From Nitrosomonas supralitoralis (GTDB lineage: Bacteria; Pseudomonadota; Gammaproteobacteria; Burkholderiales; Nitrosomonadaceae), in the NCBI RefSeq assembly GCF_003011925.2, contig NZ_PXXU01000009.1:1-64000 (forward strand): a DNA stretch of 64,000 bases. The letters run 5' to 3'. The translations under genes were made by a program, and so were the position numbers. Of this stretch, positions 28,324 to 37,564 are shown piece after piece (within the stretch, counting starts at the first letter, position 1; every line of letters begins with the position of its first letter). The notes under the pieces are model-generated. The model was given only the letters and a program-made list of their open reading frames with translations. It did no database searches and was not told where the DNA came from.

Positions 28324-30354
28324 TCAAGTCACATCAGTAAAACCAATCAGTAATTTATTCTTGAGACTTTTGAGCTCATCACGAAATTGCGCTGCCTGCT
28401 CGAATTCAAGGTTTTTAGCAGCATTGAGCATTTTCTTTTCGACGCGTTGTATCTCCTTGGCCAGTTGAGCTTCACTCATGGCATCATAACGAGCCTGTAC
28501 TTGCGCTGCTTTGAGATTCTGCTGTGCGGATTCATAGTTATAAACACCGTCGATCAGGTCTTTAATTCGTTTCTGTACCGATCGCGGTGTAATGTGATTT
28601 TGCACATTAAATTCCAATTGCTTCTCGCGTCGACGATTGGTCTCATCAATCGCTGCACGCATGGATCGGGTAATGGTTGCGGCATAAAGAATAGCCGTGC
28701 CGTTGATATGACGAGCAGCGCGGCCGATGGTTTGAATCAGTGATCTTTCCGAGCGCAGGAAACCTTCCTTGTCGGCATCCAGTATCGCGACCAGTGAAAC
28801 TTCCGGGATATCCAACCCTTCGCGCAACAAGTTAATCCCGACCAACACGTCAAATTGCCCCAAGCGCAAATCGCGGATAATTTCAACACGCTCTACCGTA
28901 TCGATATCTGAATGCAAATACCGCACCTTAATTTGATGCTCGGAAAAATAATCCGTTAAATCTTCCGCCATGCGCTTTGTGAGAGTAGTAACCAACACAC
29001 GCTCATTCTTGGCTGTGCGTAAATGAACCTCGGACATTAAATCATCAACTTGAGTCGCTACCGGTCGCACCTCAATCGTGGGATCAATCAATCCCGTAGG
29101 CCGCACTACTTGCTCTACAGTCTGCCCGCTGTGTTGATGCTCATAATTCGCAGGTGTTGCCGATACAAACACAGTCTGCGGCATTCTTTTTTCAAATTCT
29201 TCAAAGCGCAAGGGACGATTATCCAAGGCAGACGGCAGGCGAAAGCCATAACTCACCAGATTTTCCTTACGCGAACGATCGCCTTTATACATTCCTCCGA
29301 TCTGCGGCACCGTAACATGGCTCTCGTCAATAATCATCAAAGCGGTGGAAGGCAAGTAATCCAGTAAAGTCGGAGGCGGTTCTCCGGGCTTTTTGCCGGA
29401 AAGATGGCGTGAATAATTTTCAATGCCTTTGCAGAAACCCAATTCATTGAGCATTTCGAGATCAAACCGGGTACGCTGCTCAAGACGCTGCGCCTCAACC
29501 AAGCGGTGCTCCTGGTAATAATATTCCAGCCGTTCGCGCAACTCATCTTTGATGGTTTCCATTGCACGCAATGTAGTGCTGCGCGGCGTTACATAATGAC
29601 TGGAAGGATAAACAGTAAATCGCGATAATTTTTGTAATATACGACCGGTCAACGGGTCAAATAGTGACAGGCTATCCACTTCATCGTCGAACAATGACAC
29701 TCTTAACGCAGCTTCCGAACTTTCCGCCGGAAAAATATCCACCACATCACCTCGAACTCGAAATACCCCGCGCTTGAATTCCAATTCATTACGTTCGTAT
29801 TGCATCTCAGTCAGACGTTTTATAATATCGCGCTGGGAAATTTTCTCACCGTTTCGCAAATGCAAAATCATGCCATGATAGTCCACCGGATCACCGATAC
29901 CGTAAATACATGACACAGTAGCCACGATAATTGCATCATCGCGCTCCAATAGGGATTTGGTCGCAGACAAGCGCATTTGTTCGATATGTTCATTGATGCT
30001 GGAATCTTTTTCGATAAACAGATCCCGCGCGGGCACATACGCTTCGGGCTGGTAATAATCGTAATAAGAAACAAAGTACTCGATGGCGTTCTCGGGAAAA
30101 AATTCGCGCATCTCAGCATAAAGTTGTGCCGCAAGTGTTTTGTTTGGCGCGATTAAAATTGCCGGACGCCCCAAATGAGCAATCATGTTGGCAATCGTAT
30201 AAGTTTTCCCCGATCCGGTAACACCCAATAATGTTTGAAACGCAAGGCCATCATTTATCCCTTCAATTAGTTGCTTAATTGCCGCAGGTTGATCTCCTGC
30301 AGGTGCAAATGCCTGATGTAATTTGAACGGACTATTGGGGAAGGTTGCGATCAC
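28324..30354 (-). CDS. uvrB: Excinuclease ABC subunit B
   Basis: UvrB is the damage-verifying helicase-like subunit of nucleotide excision repair. The 676 residues show Walker [13 protein letters not shown] (about 44-55), the beta-hairpin region [12 protein letters not shown], the DEAD-type IIDESHVT, helicase motifs [17 protein letters not shown], and a C-terminal UVR domain ([19 protein letters not shown]) that binds UvrC. It is full length. The 66-bp gap to the divergent aminotransferase gene holds its promoter; I did not see a good LexA box of the enterobacterial type there. Confidence 0.98.
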   Translation of the reverse strand: MIATFPNSPFKLHQAFAPAGDQPAAIKQLIEGINDGLAFQTLLGVTGSGKTYTIANMIAHLGRPAILIAPNKTLAAQLYAEMREFFPENAIEYFVSYYDYYQPEAYVPARDLFIEKDSSINEHIEQMRLSATKSLLERDDAIIVATVSCIYGIGDPVDYHGMILHLRNGEKISQRDIIKRLTEMQYERNELEFKRGVFRVRGDVVDIFPAESSEAALRVSLFDDEVDSLSLFDPLTGRILQKLSRFTVYPSSHYVTPRSTTLRAMETIKDELRERLEYYYQEHRLVEAQRLEQRTRFDLEMLNELGFCKGIENYSRHLSGKKPGEPPPTLLDYLPSTALMIIDESHVTVPQIGGMYKGDRSRKENLVSYGFRLPSALDNRPLRFEEFEKRMPQTVFVSATPANYEHQHSGQTVEQVVRPTGLIDPTIEVRPVATQVDDLMSEVHLRTAKNERVLVTTLTKRMAEDLTDYFSEHQIKVRYLHSDIDTVERVEIIRDLRLGQFDVLVGINLLREGLDIPEVSLVAILDADKEGFLRSERSLIQTIGRAARHINGTAILYAATITRSMRAAIDETNRRREKQLEFNVQNHITPRSVQKRIKDLIDGVYNYESAQQNLKAAQVQARYDAMSEAQLAKEIQRVEKKMLNAAKNLEFEQAAQFRDELKSLKNKLLIGFTDVT

Positions 30355-30435
30355 AGGTATAATTCCAACTGAACATTTTATGTGTTTGTATCATTCTAAC
30401 ATGCCGGTCTATCTATTTTAGTGCGAGGATTTTCT

Positions 30436-31629
30436 GTGGAACTCTCTAGTCGCGTTCAAGCTATAAAACCATCCCCTACCCTTGCTGTTACCGCGCGCGC
30501 CGCCAAGCTCAAATCTGAGGGCAAAGATATTATAGGACTGGGTGCAGGTGAACCTGACTTTGATACTCCTCAGCATATCAAGGATGCTGCAATCGCTGCA
30601 ATTAATAAAGGCCAGACAAAATATACTGCGGTCGGCGGAACTCCCAGTTTAAAAAATGCCATTGTGGCAAAGTTTAAACGAGAGAATAATTTTGATTTTG
30701 ACACCAAACAGATTTTGGTTTCGTGTGGAGGCAAACAAAGTTTTTTTAATCTGGTTTTGTCCGTAATCAATCCCGGTGATGAGGTGATTATCCCGGCACC
30801 TTATTGGGTTTCCTATCCAGACATTGTGTTAATCGCTGAAGGTAAACCAGTATTTATCGATACCGGTATCGAACAGAATTTCAAGATTTCTGCGCAGCAG
30901 TTGGAAGCTGTCATCACGCCAAAAACTAAAATGTTTGTCATCAACAGCCCCAGTAACCCATCGGGAGCTGTTTATACCTTGGATGAACTCAAAGCACTGG
31001 GTGAAGTTTTACGTAAACACCCCAAAATTCTCATTGCCACCGATGACATGTACGAACACATATTGCTTTCTGGACAACGATTTATGAATATCGTCAATGC
31101 TTGCCCGGAATTGTTGCCTCAGACCATTGTTCTTAATGGTGTTTCCAAGGCTTATTCAATGACAGGATGGCGAATCGGTTATTGCGGAGGCCCTGCACAC
31201 ATCATTTCAGCAATGGAAAATATTCAATCACAAAGCACATCGAACCCCAGTTCCATCTCGCAAGCAGCTGCAGAAGCGGCATTAAATGGCGATCAATCCT
31301 GCATCAACCCCATGGTCGCAGCTTTCAAAGAACGTAACACCTATATGACTGAACAATTGAATCAGATGAATGGTGTGCATTGTTTATCATCGCAAGGCGC
31401 ATTCTATGCATTTGCAGATGCTCGTTTATCAATCCACACGCTATATAAAAGAAACCTGATAAGCGCACAAAATGATATCGCGTATAGCGAATATCTACTG
31501 GAGAAATCAGGAGTCGCTGTGGTTCCAGGTTCCGCATTTGGGTGTGAAGGCTATATGCGACTATCCTTTGCAACCTCAATGGAAAATCTAAGGCAAGCAT
31601 TAAGTCGCATGAAAAATCTGCTGGACTAA
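30436..31629 (+). CDS. Aspartate aminotransferase, class I
   Basis: This PLP-dependent enzyme exchanges the amino group between aspartate and 2-oxoglutarate. I take the GTG at 30436 as start (397 residues; ELSSRVQAIKPSPTLAV is the family N-terminus) since a GAGG sits 8 nt before it; a GTG at 30421 is the alternative. The PLP-lysine motif is NGVSKAYSMTGWRIGYCGGP, with INSPSNPSGAVY and the C-terminal arginine in GYMRLSFATS. It belongs to the I-gamma group (AspC of Thermus and rhizobial AatA); prephenate activity is possible. It converges with flhC. Confidence 0.93.
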   Translation: MELSSRVQAIKPSPTLAVTARAAKLKSEGKDIIGLGAGEPDFDTPQHIKDAAIAAINKGQTKYTAVGGTPSLKNAIVAKFKRENNFDFDTKQILVSCGGKQSFFNLVLSVINPGDEVIIPAPYWVSYPDIVLIAEGKPVFIDTGIEQNFKISAQQLEAVITPKTKMFVINSPSNPSGAVYTLDELKALGEVLRKHPKILIATDDMYEHILLSGQRFMNIVNACPELLPQTIVLNGVSKAYSMTGWRIGYCGGPAHIISAMENIQSQSTSNPSSISQAAAEAALNGDQSCINPMVAAFKERNTYMTEQLNQMNGVHCLSSQGAFYAFADARLSIHTLYKRNLISAQNDIAYSEYLLEKSGVAVVPGSAFGCEGYMRLSFATSMENLRQALSRMKNLLD

Positions 31630-31662
31630 ATTCATTATTCCTGCAGATTTTTGATTATTATT

Positions 31663-32199
31663 TTAATGAAGCGCGGCCATTGCTGCTTTCTTAGTTTTTC
31701 CAGCCCGAGAAGGTATATTACATAAACCGCACACGTGATTGGAGTGAATTTCGAGGGAATGCACCACATACTTGCCATGACACCTCACACAGGGCGCTAT
31801 GCACAACACGCCACTGACAACAAAGCGCACTAAAGTCCAGGCACGCGTTAAGCTTAATACTTTCTCTAACTGGTTAACCTTAACGTGCTCATTGTAGAGC
31901 TTGTAACTTTTAATTAAAGCATCAATACCTTCAATACCGGTATTTGCGGTCACATAATTGTATATATTAATGAACAACGAAGAGTGCATATTCGGTTGCC
32001 AGCTCATAAACCAATCTTCCGAATAGGGCAGCATTCCTTTGGGGGGCGAAACTCCTCTAATTTCTTTATATAGCTTTACTAATCTTTCTCGACTCAGATC
32101 TGTATTCATTTCGAGCACCTGTAATCGGGCCCCTAATTGAATCAATTCAGTTGCCAGTTGAATTTGCTTGGCTTCGGTGATAATGCTTCGATTGCGCAT
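31663..32199 (-). CDS. flhC: Flagellar transcriptional activator FlhC
   Basis: FlhC forms the FlhD4C2 complex that turns on class II flagellar genes. The 178 residues include the N-terminal helical DNA-binding part (RLQVLEMNTDLSRERLVKLYKE, about 32-53) and the four zinc-ligating cysteines in VLCIAPCVRCHGKYVV and HVCGLCNIPSR near the C-terminus. It follows flhD by 28 bp. No other flagellar gene lies in the window. Confidence 0.95.
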   Translation of the reverse strand: MRNRSIITEAKQIQLATELIQLGARLQVLEMNTDLSRERLVKLYKEIRGVSPPKGMLPYSEDWFMSWQPNMHSSLFINIYNYVTANTGIEGIDALIKSYKLYNEHVKVNQLEKVLSLTRAWTLVRFVVSGVLCIAPCVRCHGKYVVHSLEIHSNHVCGLCNIPSRAGKTKKAAMAALH

Positions 32200-32227
32200 G
32201 AGGTTAGCCTTTTTTATATATTTACTT

Positions 32228-32545
32228 CTATGCCACAGTTTCTGCAGGTATTCCTGCCATCAAAATAGCTGCGTGCGACTTAGCGACGGATTGTTCACGA
32301 TTATCGTTGGATAGCATTTCGGCAATCAAACGATCATCAAAACGGAAACGACAAAGTAACAAATTTGATGCAGCCATTTTAATTAATTGTGCAGAGGTTA
32401 ATTTATCCAGAATATCAGCAAGATCCTGGTTGATGCCTAATCGATACATGGCAGATACCTTATCGTCATGCAACATTTGCTTCGCAAGCAATAAATAGCT
32501 CAAATTAATATCTCTGATTTCATCCAACATTTGATCTGTATGCAT
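32228..32545 (-). CDS. flhD: Flagellar transcriptional activator FlhD
   Basis: FlhD is the partner of FlhC in the flagellar master regulator. The 105-residue protein has EIRDINLSYLLLAKQMLHDDK near the N-terminus, the typical dimer region and a C-terminal helical part. It is the first gene of flhDC and has a strong AGGGGGT ribosome-binding site. A long leader of up to 540 bp precedes it, where the promoter and regulators should bind. Confidence 0.95.
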   Translation of the reverse strand: MHTDQMLDEIRDINLSYLLLAKQMLHDDKVSAMYRLGINQDLADILDKLTSAQLIKMAASNLLLCRFRFDDRLIAEMLSNDNREQSVAKSHAAILMAGIPAETVA

Positions 32546-33085
32546 TTTAAATTACCCCCTAAATGAAATAAAATTTAATTCAAAAACATCTGTTCGTGTA
32601 GATGATATTTTCAATTATGACGTGAAGGAAGTAAATGAAAGATAGGCTTAAACGAGGTTAGGTAAACTTCTTATCGCAATGTAAGAATATTACCTACACC
32701 ACTCGAGCCATATTTAATTGAATCTGGTAGATTTATTATTAATCTGGGCAACTAAGTCAGCATGATAGCTACTTGTGACTTGATAAAAGAAACAAATATC
32801 GTGCACGGTAATCGTGTAAAAGATGATAATGAATTCAAGCAAATCTTCAGTCCCAATTCCCATAATAACTGGTCATCAGGTCAAAAATAATAGTTGCTTC
32901 GTTCATTTATTTCTGACCGCTGAACGATCAATAGAATTCATAATATCATGAATCCAAAGAGTATCAATCTTAAGAATATCGACGGAAAAATACTTTAAAT
33001 CAGCAATTTTAAACAGTTAGAAATACATTTATTTTTCTAAGGTCTTGAGTACTCTAACCACTGGTAATTCAATTGGATCAATGTT
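32546..33085. other. Long leader region upstream of flhDC
   Basis: This 540-bp AT-rich spacer has no credible gene. It presumably holds the flhDC promoter and control sites. I did not find a clear CRP-like or other palindrome. Confidence 0.5.
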
Positions 33086-33538
33086 TTATGAAGTTGAACC
33101 CAAAAACAAATCCGGAACCATTTCCTTGCGTTGCAGTAGGCTCCGTTCCACTACGCGCACTTTATTGAACAGAATGGTCAATTGTGAATAGAATTGTTCG
33201 CTAGCCATCAATTGTTTCCACTCATCGCCATCCGGATCATCTTCATCCAGATTGCGCCAAAAAAGATTGCCGAAGCTATTAAATGAAATGGGATGTCCTG
33301 CGACCAAAGCAGCTTTAATTTTTTGGTCAATCCAACGTTGTCGTCTCTCGATTAAGCCCTCTACTCCATCACACACAACAACAGATAGATAATCATATAA
33401 ATCTGTAATTCTACGTATGCTTTCAAGTTCAGAACACTTTTTTTTGTTGATGACATTGGCCATCAATTCTTGCAAAGCTATAGTAGAAACTTTAAGACTT
33501 ACACCCGTTTGTAATACGTATATTTTATCAAGGCACAT
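33086..33538 (-). CDS. Hypothetical protein
   Basis: A 150-residue soluble, charged, mainly helical protein. No signal peptide or TM segment is visible and I recognise no family. The start is uncertain: the ATG at 33538 has no ribosome-binding site, and the Met at residue 27 (33460) is a candidate. It lies between flhDC and an acidic duplicated protein on the same strand, 102 bp away. Confidence 0.5.
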   Translation of the reverse strand: MCLDKIYVLQTGVSLKVSTIALQELMANVINKKKCSELESIRRITDLYDYLSVVVCDGVEGLIERRQRWIDQKIKAALVAGHPISFNSFGNLFWRNLDEDDPDGDEWKQLMASEQFYSQLTILFNKVRVVERSLLQRKEMVPDLFLGSTS

Positions 33539-33640
33539 AAATCATTAAAAATATATAAAACAGCCGTAGCTAATGAACACTTCGATTGAGAATCGAAGCT
33601 AAGGTTCATTCTTGCTGTAATTACTGCGATACACCTTATA

Positions 33641-34141
33641 TTATTCGTAGCGTATAAACTCTTCAGCAAATGCTTCTGAACCATGTCGATCAATCAGTGA
33701 TTCAATTTCAGCAAGCAAATTATCATCTTCGTCCTCATCCAAAACACCAGAGCCCACCAGGCTTGCGGTTAATCCTGAAACCATCGCGTCCCTGACCATA
33801 TCCAGGGTCGGTGGATTTTCCAGATCCATGTCACTAACCAATGCTTCAATGACACGCGACAAGGGCTCGCTGGCGACTCTCTGAATAAAATCAATCGCAG
33901 CGGCCGTTTCCCCATATTCTTCAATCAATGCATTTAATTCATCGACCAAGGATTCATTAATATCAAAATGATGAAGCTGTTCTGTTTCAGTAAATGCCTC
34001 CGTCAATAAACCGGTTACAAAATCACGGGCCATGCCCAGTGTAACATCCTGCTCAGGTTTTGATCGATTTAAGCAATTTTCAAATAATGCAGATAAATTG
34101 GGGCTGACACGGGTTGCAACATCAATCGGATTTCGTATCAT
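33641..34141 (-). CDS. Acidic protein with internal duplication, unknown function
   Basis: The 166-residue, very acidic protein consists of two similar halves of about 55 residues: DVTLGMARDFVTGLLTEAF followed by NALIEEYGETAAAIDFI, and PPTLDMVRDAMVSGLTASL followed by SLIDRHGSEAFAEEFI. Both halves keep the pattern TLxMxRD, GL, then L, I, LI, G, A and FI. This points to an ancient tandem duplication of a helical module. No signal, TM or known domain was seen. It has an AGGAG-type ribosome-binding site and so is probably expressed. Confidence 0.6.
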   Translation of the reverse strand: MIRNPIDVATRVSPNLSALFENCLNRSKPEQDVTLGMARDFVTGLLTEAFTETEQLHHFDINESLVDELNALIEEYGETAAAIDFIQRVASEPLSRVIEALVSDMDLENPPTLDMVRDAMVSGLTASLVGSGVLDEDEDDNLLAEIESLIDRHGSEAFAEEFIRYE

Positions 34142-34192
34142 AAAAAGCTCCTGGCTAATAATTTATTATTAATACAATACATCATCAATCCA

Positions 34193-34448
34193 TTAGTGAT
34201 GTATCGATTCAGCAAGACAAGCAACCACTTCTTCGTCACTCACTTGTGGGAAATTCAAATAATACTGACCAACTGCATTGAAACCCGGTGGCGATGACAA
34301 GCACACGACCCGATTCGCCTTTCCGTGCATTTTTGTGAGCATTAGGCGGTGCCATGGGCACAGCACAAACCAACGGGGTTGGGCCACGATAATCAGAAAG
34401 CACTCCTGCCAATTTGTTAGCTGCAGCAATACGATCAGAAGAAATCAT
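34193..34448 (-). pseudogene. Phosphoribosyltransferase pseudogene (internal deletion and frameshift)
   Basis: The first frame from ATG 34448 reads ISSDRIAAANKLAGVLSDYR and PLVCAVPMAPP, like the N-terminus of the PRT proteins that often pair with dienelactone hydrolases. It jumps directly to what in intact proteins is the late VAVPVAPP segment, so roughly 100 residues including the PRPP loop are missing. After NARKGES the sequence changes frame and ends RVVCLSSPPGFNAVGQYY and VSDEEVVACL, the family's C-terminus. A dienelactone-hydrolase-like gene persists 2.5 kb away. The gene should be non-functional. Confidence 0.65.
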
Positions 34449-34458
34449 GACTTACTCC

Positions 34459-34713
34459 TTAGCATGATGACAGCATGGTACGTTTAGCCAACGAATCCAA
34501 TTCTTTCAGTGAACGAGATTTCAACACAGTGTTAATTTCCAGCCAACCGCACCTAGTTTGATCGATCAGCGCGAAGAATGGCAAAATCGCAGTGCTGGGC
34601 ATCGTAAAATTGTCGCCCCTTTCCAACATATAAGCAATTTTCTTAGAGATCTCAGCAATGACAGCATTGTGTTTCGCATACAACTCAGTTTTTGCACTTT
34701 TTTTGTATCTCAT
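34459..34713 (-). CDS. Small hypothetical protein
   Basis: An 84-residue basic, soluble protein without recognised domain. It contains LERGDNFTMPSTAILPFF and QTRCGWLEINTVL. It lies just upstream of the phosphoribosyltransferase pseudogene (10-bp gap), in a decaying region, so it may itself be a remnant. Confidence 0.35.
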   Translation of the reverse strand: MRYKKSAKTELYAKHNAVIAEISKKIAYMLERGDNFTMPSTAILPFFALIDQTRCGWLEINTVLKSRSLKELDSLAKRTMLSSC

Positions 34714-35304
34714 TTTCAGAAATTGATTTATCTAAAAAATGCCAAACTAAAATATATTATTCAAAATAATACCACAGCTTACTCGTTGCGCCGGCCGTTC
34801 GAGATTCTTTCAACCATTTTGAGCAAATGGAGAAATTGATTAATAGATTGAATAAAAAATGTATTCTATATGTGTAGGAAGCTACCAATGCTAAACGCAG
34901 CGATAATTTTTGCTTGATAACAAGCAAGGCTGAAGCTTGACAAATTCATCAAAGCGATCAAGATGTATGTAGTAGTGCTGACATTGTTATAAATGCTTTT
35001 ATCCGGATAAATGGACAGTGTTTATAATTTTGAGTGAATCTGTTGTTGCAAAGGAGATTGATCATGAGTACCCGAGTCAAACACCCGGATTGCTATAAAA
35101 TCGCTCGACATGACGACATTAATCAGGAACAAAACATGATTGTTAGAGAATAATAGGCAAGCTAACGAAACTAACAGCTCTCCTTAAACATAGCACAATG
35201 TTCTACAACGGCCATTGGCATTGAATAGAAAACCGTAAACGCGACTTGGGTCACATTAATCAATCCACAGCTGTTTTATTCAAATAACAAGAAAGGAGCA
35301 TAAT
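34714..35304. other. Gene-poor spacer before the CBS gene
   Basis: Nothing beyond one mini-gene candidate (35064-35153) is visible in these 590 bp. The stretch is AT-rich and sits in the decaying region next to the PRT pseudogene. Confidence 0.5.
35064..35153 (+). CDS. Possible 29-residue peptide or remnant of a gene start
   Basis: An ATG with a strong AAAGGAG ribosome-binding site 7 nt upstream opens a 29-codon frame (starting STRVKHPDCYKIARHDD) that ends TAA. The good ribosome-binding site suggests a once-translated gene start, now truncated, or a real small peptide. No family is recognised. Confidence 0.25.
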   Translation: MSTRVKHPDCYKIARHDDINQEQNMIVRE

Positions 35305-35754
35305 ATGACTATCGGTGAAATTTGTAATCGTGAAGTAATTGTAATTCAGCGGAATGAAACTATACAGGAAGCTGCAAAACTGATGCGTCAGTTTCATGTA
35401 GGCGCTGTCATCGTGATCGACAAACCCAATGGCCGCGCGATCCCTGTAGGGATAGTCACGGATCGTGATTTGATTGTCGAAGTTATGGCTACTGAATTGG
35501 ACGAAACGGTCATTACGGTTGGCGACATCATGTCACCGGATATATTTACCGTGAAAGAGAGTGCCGAAACACTTGAAGCGATTGAATTAATGCGTCGCAA
35601 AACTAGCCGTCGCTTGCCGGTCGTTGATGATGCCGGAGAATTGGTTGGCATTTTAACTCTGGATGATGCCCTACAATGGTTATCCGAAGCACTGCTTGAT
35701 CTCGCCAAACTGGTCAGATACGAGCAGAAAAAAGAAGTTCGTCATCGTCCGTAA
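35305..35754 (+). CDS. Two-CBS-domain protein
   Basis: The 149-residue protein is a tandem CBS pair (Bateman module), which binds adenine nucleotides as an energy sensor. CBS1 (about 5-60) has RNETIQEAAKLMRQFHVGAVIVID and VGIVTDRDLIVEV; CBS2 (about 75-135) has VKESAETLEAIELMRRKTSRRLPVVD and LVGILTLDDAL. No effector domain is attached, so it probably regulates another protein. It has an AAAGGAG ribosome-binding site and ends in a long hairpin. Confidence 0.9.
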   Translation: MTIGEICNREVIVIQRNETIQEAAKLMRQFHVGAVIVIDKPNGRAIPVGIVTDRDLIVEVMATELDETVITVGDIMSPDIFTVKESAETLEAIELMRRKTSRRLPVVDDAGELVGILTLDDALQWLSEALLDLAKLVRYEQKKEVRHRP

Positions 35755-35764
35755 TGATGTTGAT

Positions 35765-35806
35765 TCAAGGTAATCGGAAAACTGTATCGCTGACCGATTA
35801 CCTTGA
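35765..35806 (+). terminator. Perfect 13-bp hairpin after the CBS gene
   Basis: TCAAGGTAATCGG (35765-35777) and CCGATTACCTTGA (35794-35806) form a perfect stem with a 16-nt loop 10 bp after the CBS stop. A T-tract is lacking, so it may protect the mRNA or act as a weak terminator. Confidence 0.5.
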
Positions 35807-36438
35807 GTAAGATTGAGAAGTCTCACTTGAACTCCTGTAACAGCGGCAAATATTCTAATGGAATACCAGCGGAATTTGCGCATGCTTTACAAGCAACGCA
35901 CCGTCTGATCTCGCCGACATTACCGCCAGCCTGCTTGATGCTGAATTAATGAGAAACAAAAGTTACTAGAACGATTGATACGGATGAGCGCCTGCAAAAA
36001 TGCTGCAAATTCTGACACGCCACATAGAAGTTTTGCGACAATTATCTGTGTGTAACCGCTTGACTTAAGTAGAGTGATTTTCATAACAATGGAAAACGTG
36101 ATTGACAATGTTTCACTGCAGAAGTATTACACCAATCCTTTGTCTCATAGCATCTCCCGGTAAAACAAGGCAGATTCAACAACTAATTGTGACATAGCCA
36201 AAAATAATTCAATTCAGACCAGAAAATTCTGAATTCAACCCAATATCCAAAAAAAAACCTGCTCGATACGCTGCTGCGCGGTGAATTATTCAGTGCTTCC
36301 ATAACTTCTAAAAAACTGTTGCTTAAAATTTCTGTCAGAGTATAGTTAACTGAAGCAAGGTTATGTTGCATTTTCATATTACTGAAATATATCTTTGCTA
36401 TCCTGGATTCTAACACTTTATACAAGGAGTGGCGCCAG
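35807..36438. other. Gene-poor spacer with a possible coding remnant
   Basis: In 35821-35960 short open pieces such as GIPAEFAHALQATHRLIS and, in another frame, DLADITASLLDAELM look protein-like but are interrupted and shifted, as in a decayed gene. The family is not recognised. The rest is featureless up to the AAGGAG ribosome-binding site of the next gene. Confidence 0.35.
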
Positions 36439-36774
36439 ATGAAACAATTCTCAATTGCAACCGATCTTAATATCGATTTTCCGCTAAACCAACGAAAAAA
36501 TTGCAACCCATTTTTTGAAGCAGGTCAGTTAAGGCGTGCAAAAATGCATGCATCACGCTTCATTGAAGCATTAGATATCAAGAGACTACTGACACCTTCC
36601 ATGTATCAATTATTGGAAGCAAGCCTGATACTGGAATCAACAAACACGCGAGTTCTCGCTTTCTATTTAAAAAGAACTCCGGCCAATATCCGTAAAGAAT
36701 TCGAGAAAATCTGCGCCACGTTAGGAAGATACGAGGAGTTCTCAAAAGATTTTTATAAACAACCCCCTCCTTAA
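36439..36774 (+). CDS. Small hypothetical protein, possibly helix-turn-helix
   Basis: The 111-residue soluble protein has an AAGGAG ribosome-binding site. The central-to-C-terminal part (LTPSMYQLLEASLILESTN then VLAFYLKRTPANIRKEFEKI) resembles the helix-turn-helix spacing of LuxR-like DNA-binding domains, but not strongly enough to assign. It is followed by a hairpin at 36848-36880. Confidence 0.45.
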   Translation: MKQFSIATDLNIDFPLNQRKNCNPFFEAGQLRRAKMHASRFIEALDIKRLLTPSMYQLLEASLILESTNTRVLAFYLKRTPANIRKEFEKICATLGRYEEFSKDFYKQPPP

Positions 36775-36847
36775 TTATGCAATCTGCCTGATCAACAATT
36801 CAATCGTCAAGCAGTTAACTATCAAATATGACTGATATTTCTTCGAA

Positions 36848-36880
36848 AGCAGTAAAATTCTTAACAGAAAATTTACTGCT
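36848..36880 (+). terminator. AT-rich hairpin after the small hypothetical gene
   Basis: AGCAGTAAAATT (36848-36859) pairs with AATTTACTGCT (36870-36880). It sits between convergent genes and could end transcription from either side. No clean T-tract follows. Confidence 0.35.
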
Positions 36881-36937
36881 TCACCGAAAGCACTACTAAA
36901 ACAGTTATTGCTCTGGAAATTCGAAAAATCTATTTCA

Positions 36938-37564
36938 TTACAAATACTTCATAAACCAGTGAGTAGCATGCTGTGCAGCCTGCTCTAAAGTGTCAGGTTC
37001 TTCAAACAAATGCGTCGCTCCCGGAATCAAAACCAGATCTTTTACGCATCTCATTAAAGCATAAGCCTGCTCGTTCAATTCAATTACACCGTAATCCTCA
37101 CTGCCAACGATGAGCAATACCGACGCGGTCACTTGGCTTAAGGCAATCTCACCTGCCAAATCCGGACGTCCGCCACGCGATACCACGGCAGCAATAACCG
37201 ATCCCATTCTTGCCGCAGCTTGTAATGCAGCGGCTGCGCCTGTACTGGCTCCAAAATAACCGATTTTCAGCATCTGGGTTTCCGGATTAGCCTGGATCCA
37301 TGCGGTAGCAGCGAGCAAGCGACATGTCAGAAAATCAATATTGAAACGCATCGCATAATCTTGATCTTCTGCATCTGTCAATAAATCGAACAACATCGTG
37401 CCGACACCCTTTTGCTGCAACTCTCTGGCAACATAAGTATTGCGCGGACTGAAACGGCTGCTGCCACTGCCATGCGCGAATAATACGATGCTCCGCGTCG
37501 AAGCTGGCAACACCAGTTCACCGTTCAGCTCAACGGTGCCGACTGTAATTTTTACCATGGTCAT
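36938..37564 (-). CDS. Dienelactone-hydrolase-like alpha/beta hydrolase
   Basis: A 208-residue cytoplasmic alpha/beta hydrolase. The oxyanion loop is LFAHGSGSSRFSPRN, the nucleophile elbow GASTGAAAAL, the acid is probably in RGGRPDLAG or GSEDYGV, and the catalytic His in PGATHLFEEP. This subgroup is often fused or adjacent to phosphoribosyltransferases of the kind seen as a pseudogene at 34193-34448. Its ATG overlaps the AmrS stop (ATGA), so it is the last gene of the Memo-AMMECR1-AmrS operon. The substrate is unknown. Confidence 0.85.
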   Translation of the reverse strand: MTMVKITVGTVELNGELVLPASTRSIVLFAHGSGSSRFSPRNTYVARELQQKGVGTMLFDLLTDAEDQDYAMRFNIDFLTCRLLAATAWIQANPETQMLKIGYFGASTGAAAALQAAARMGSVIAAVVSRGGRPDLAGEIALSQVTASVLLIVGSEDYGVIELNEQAYALMRCVKDLVLIPGATHLFEEPDTLEQAAQHATHWFMKYL

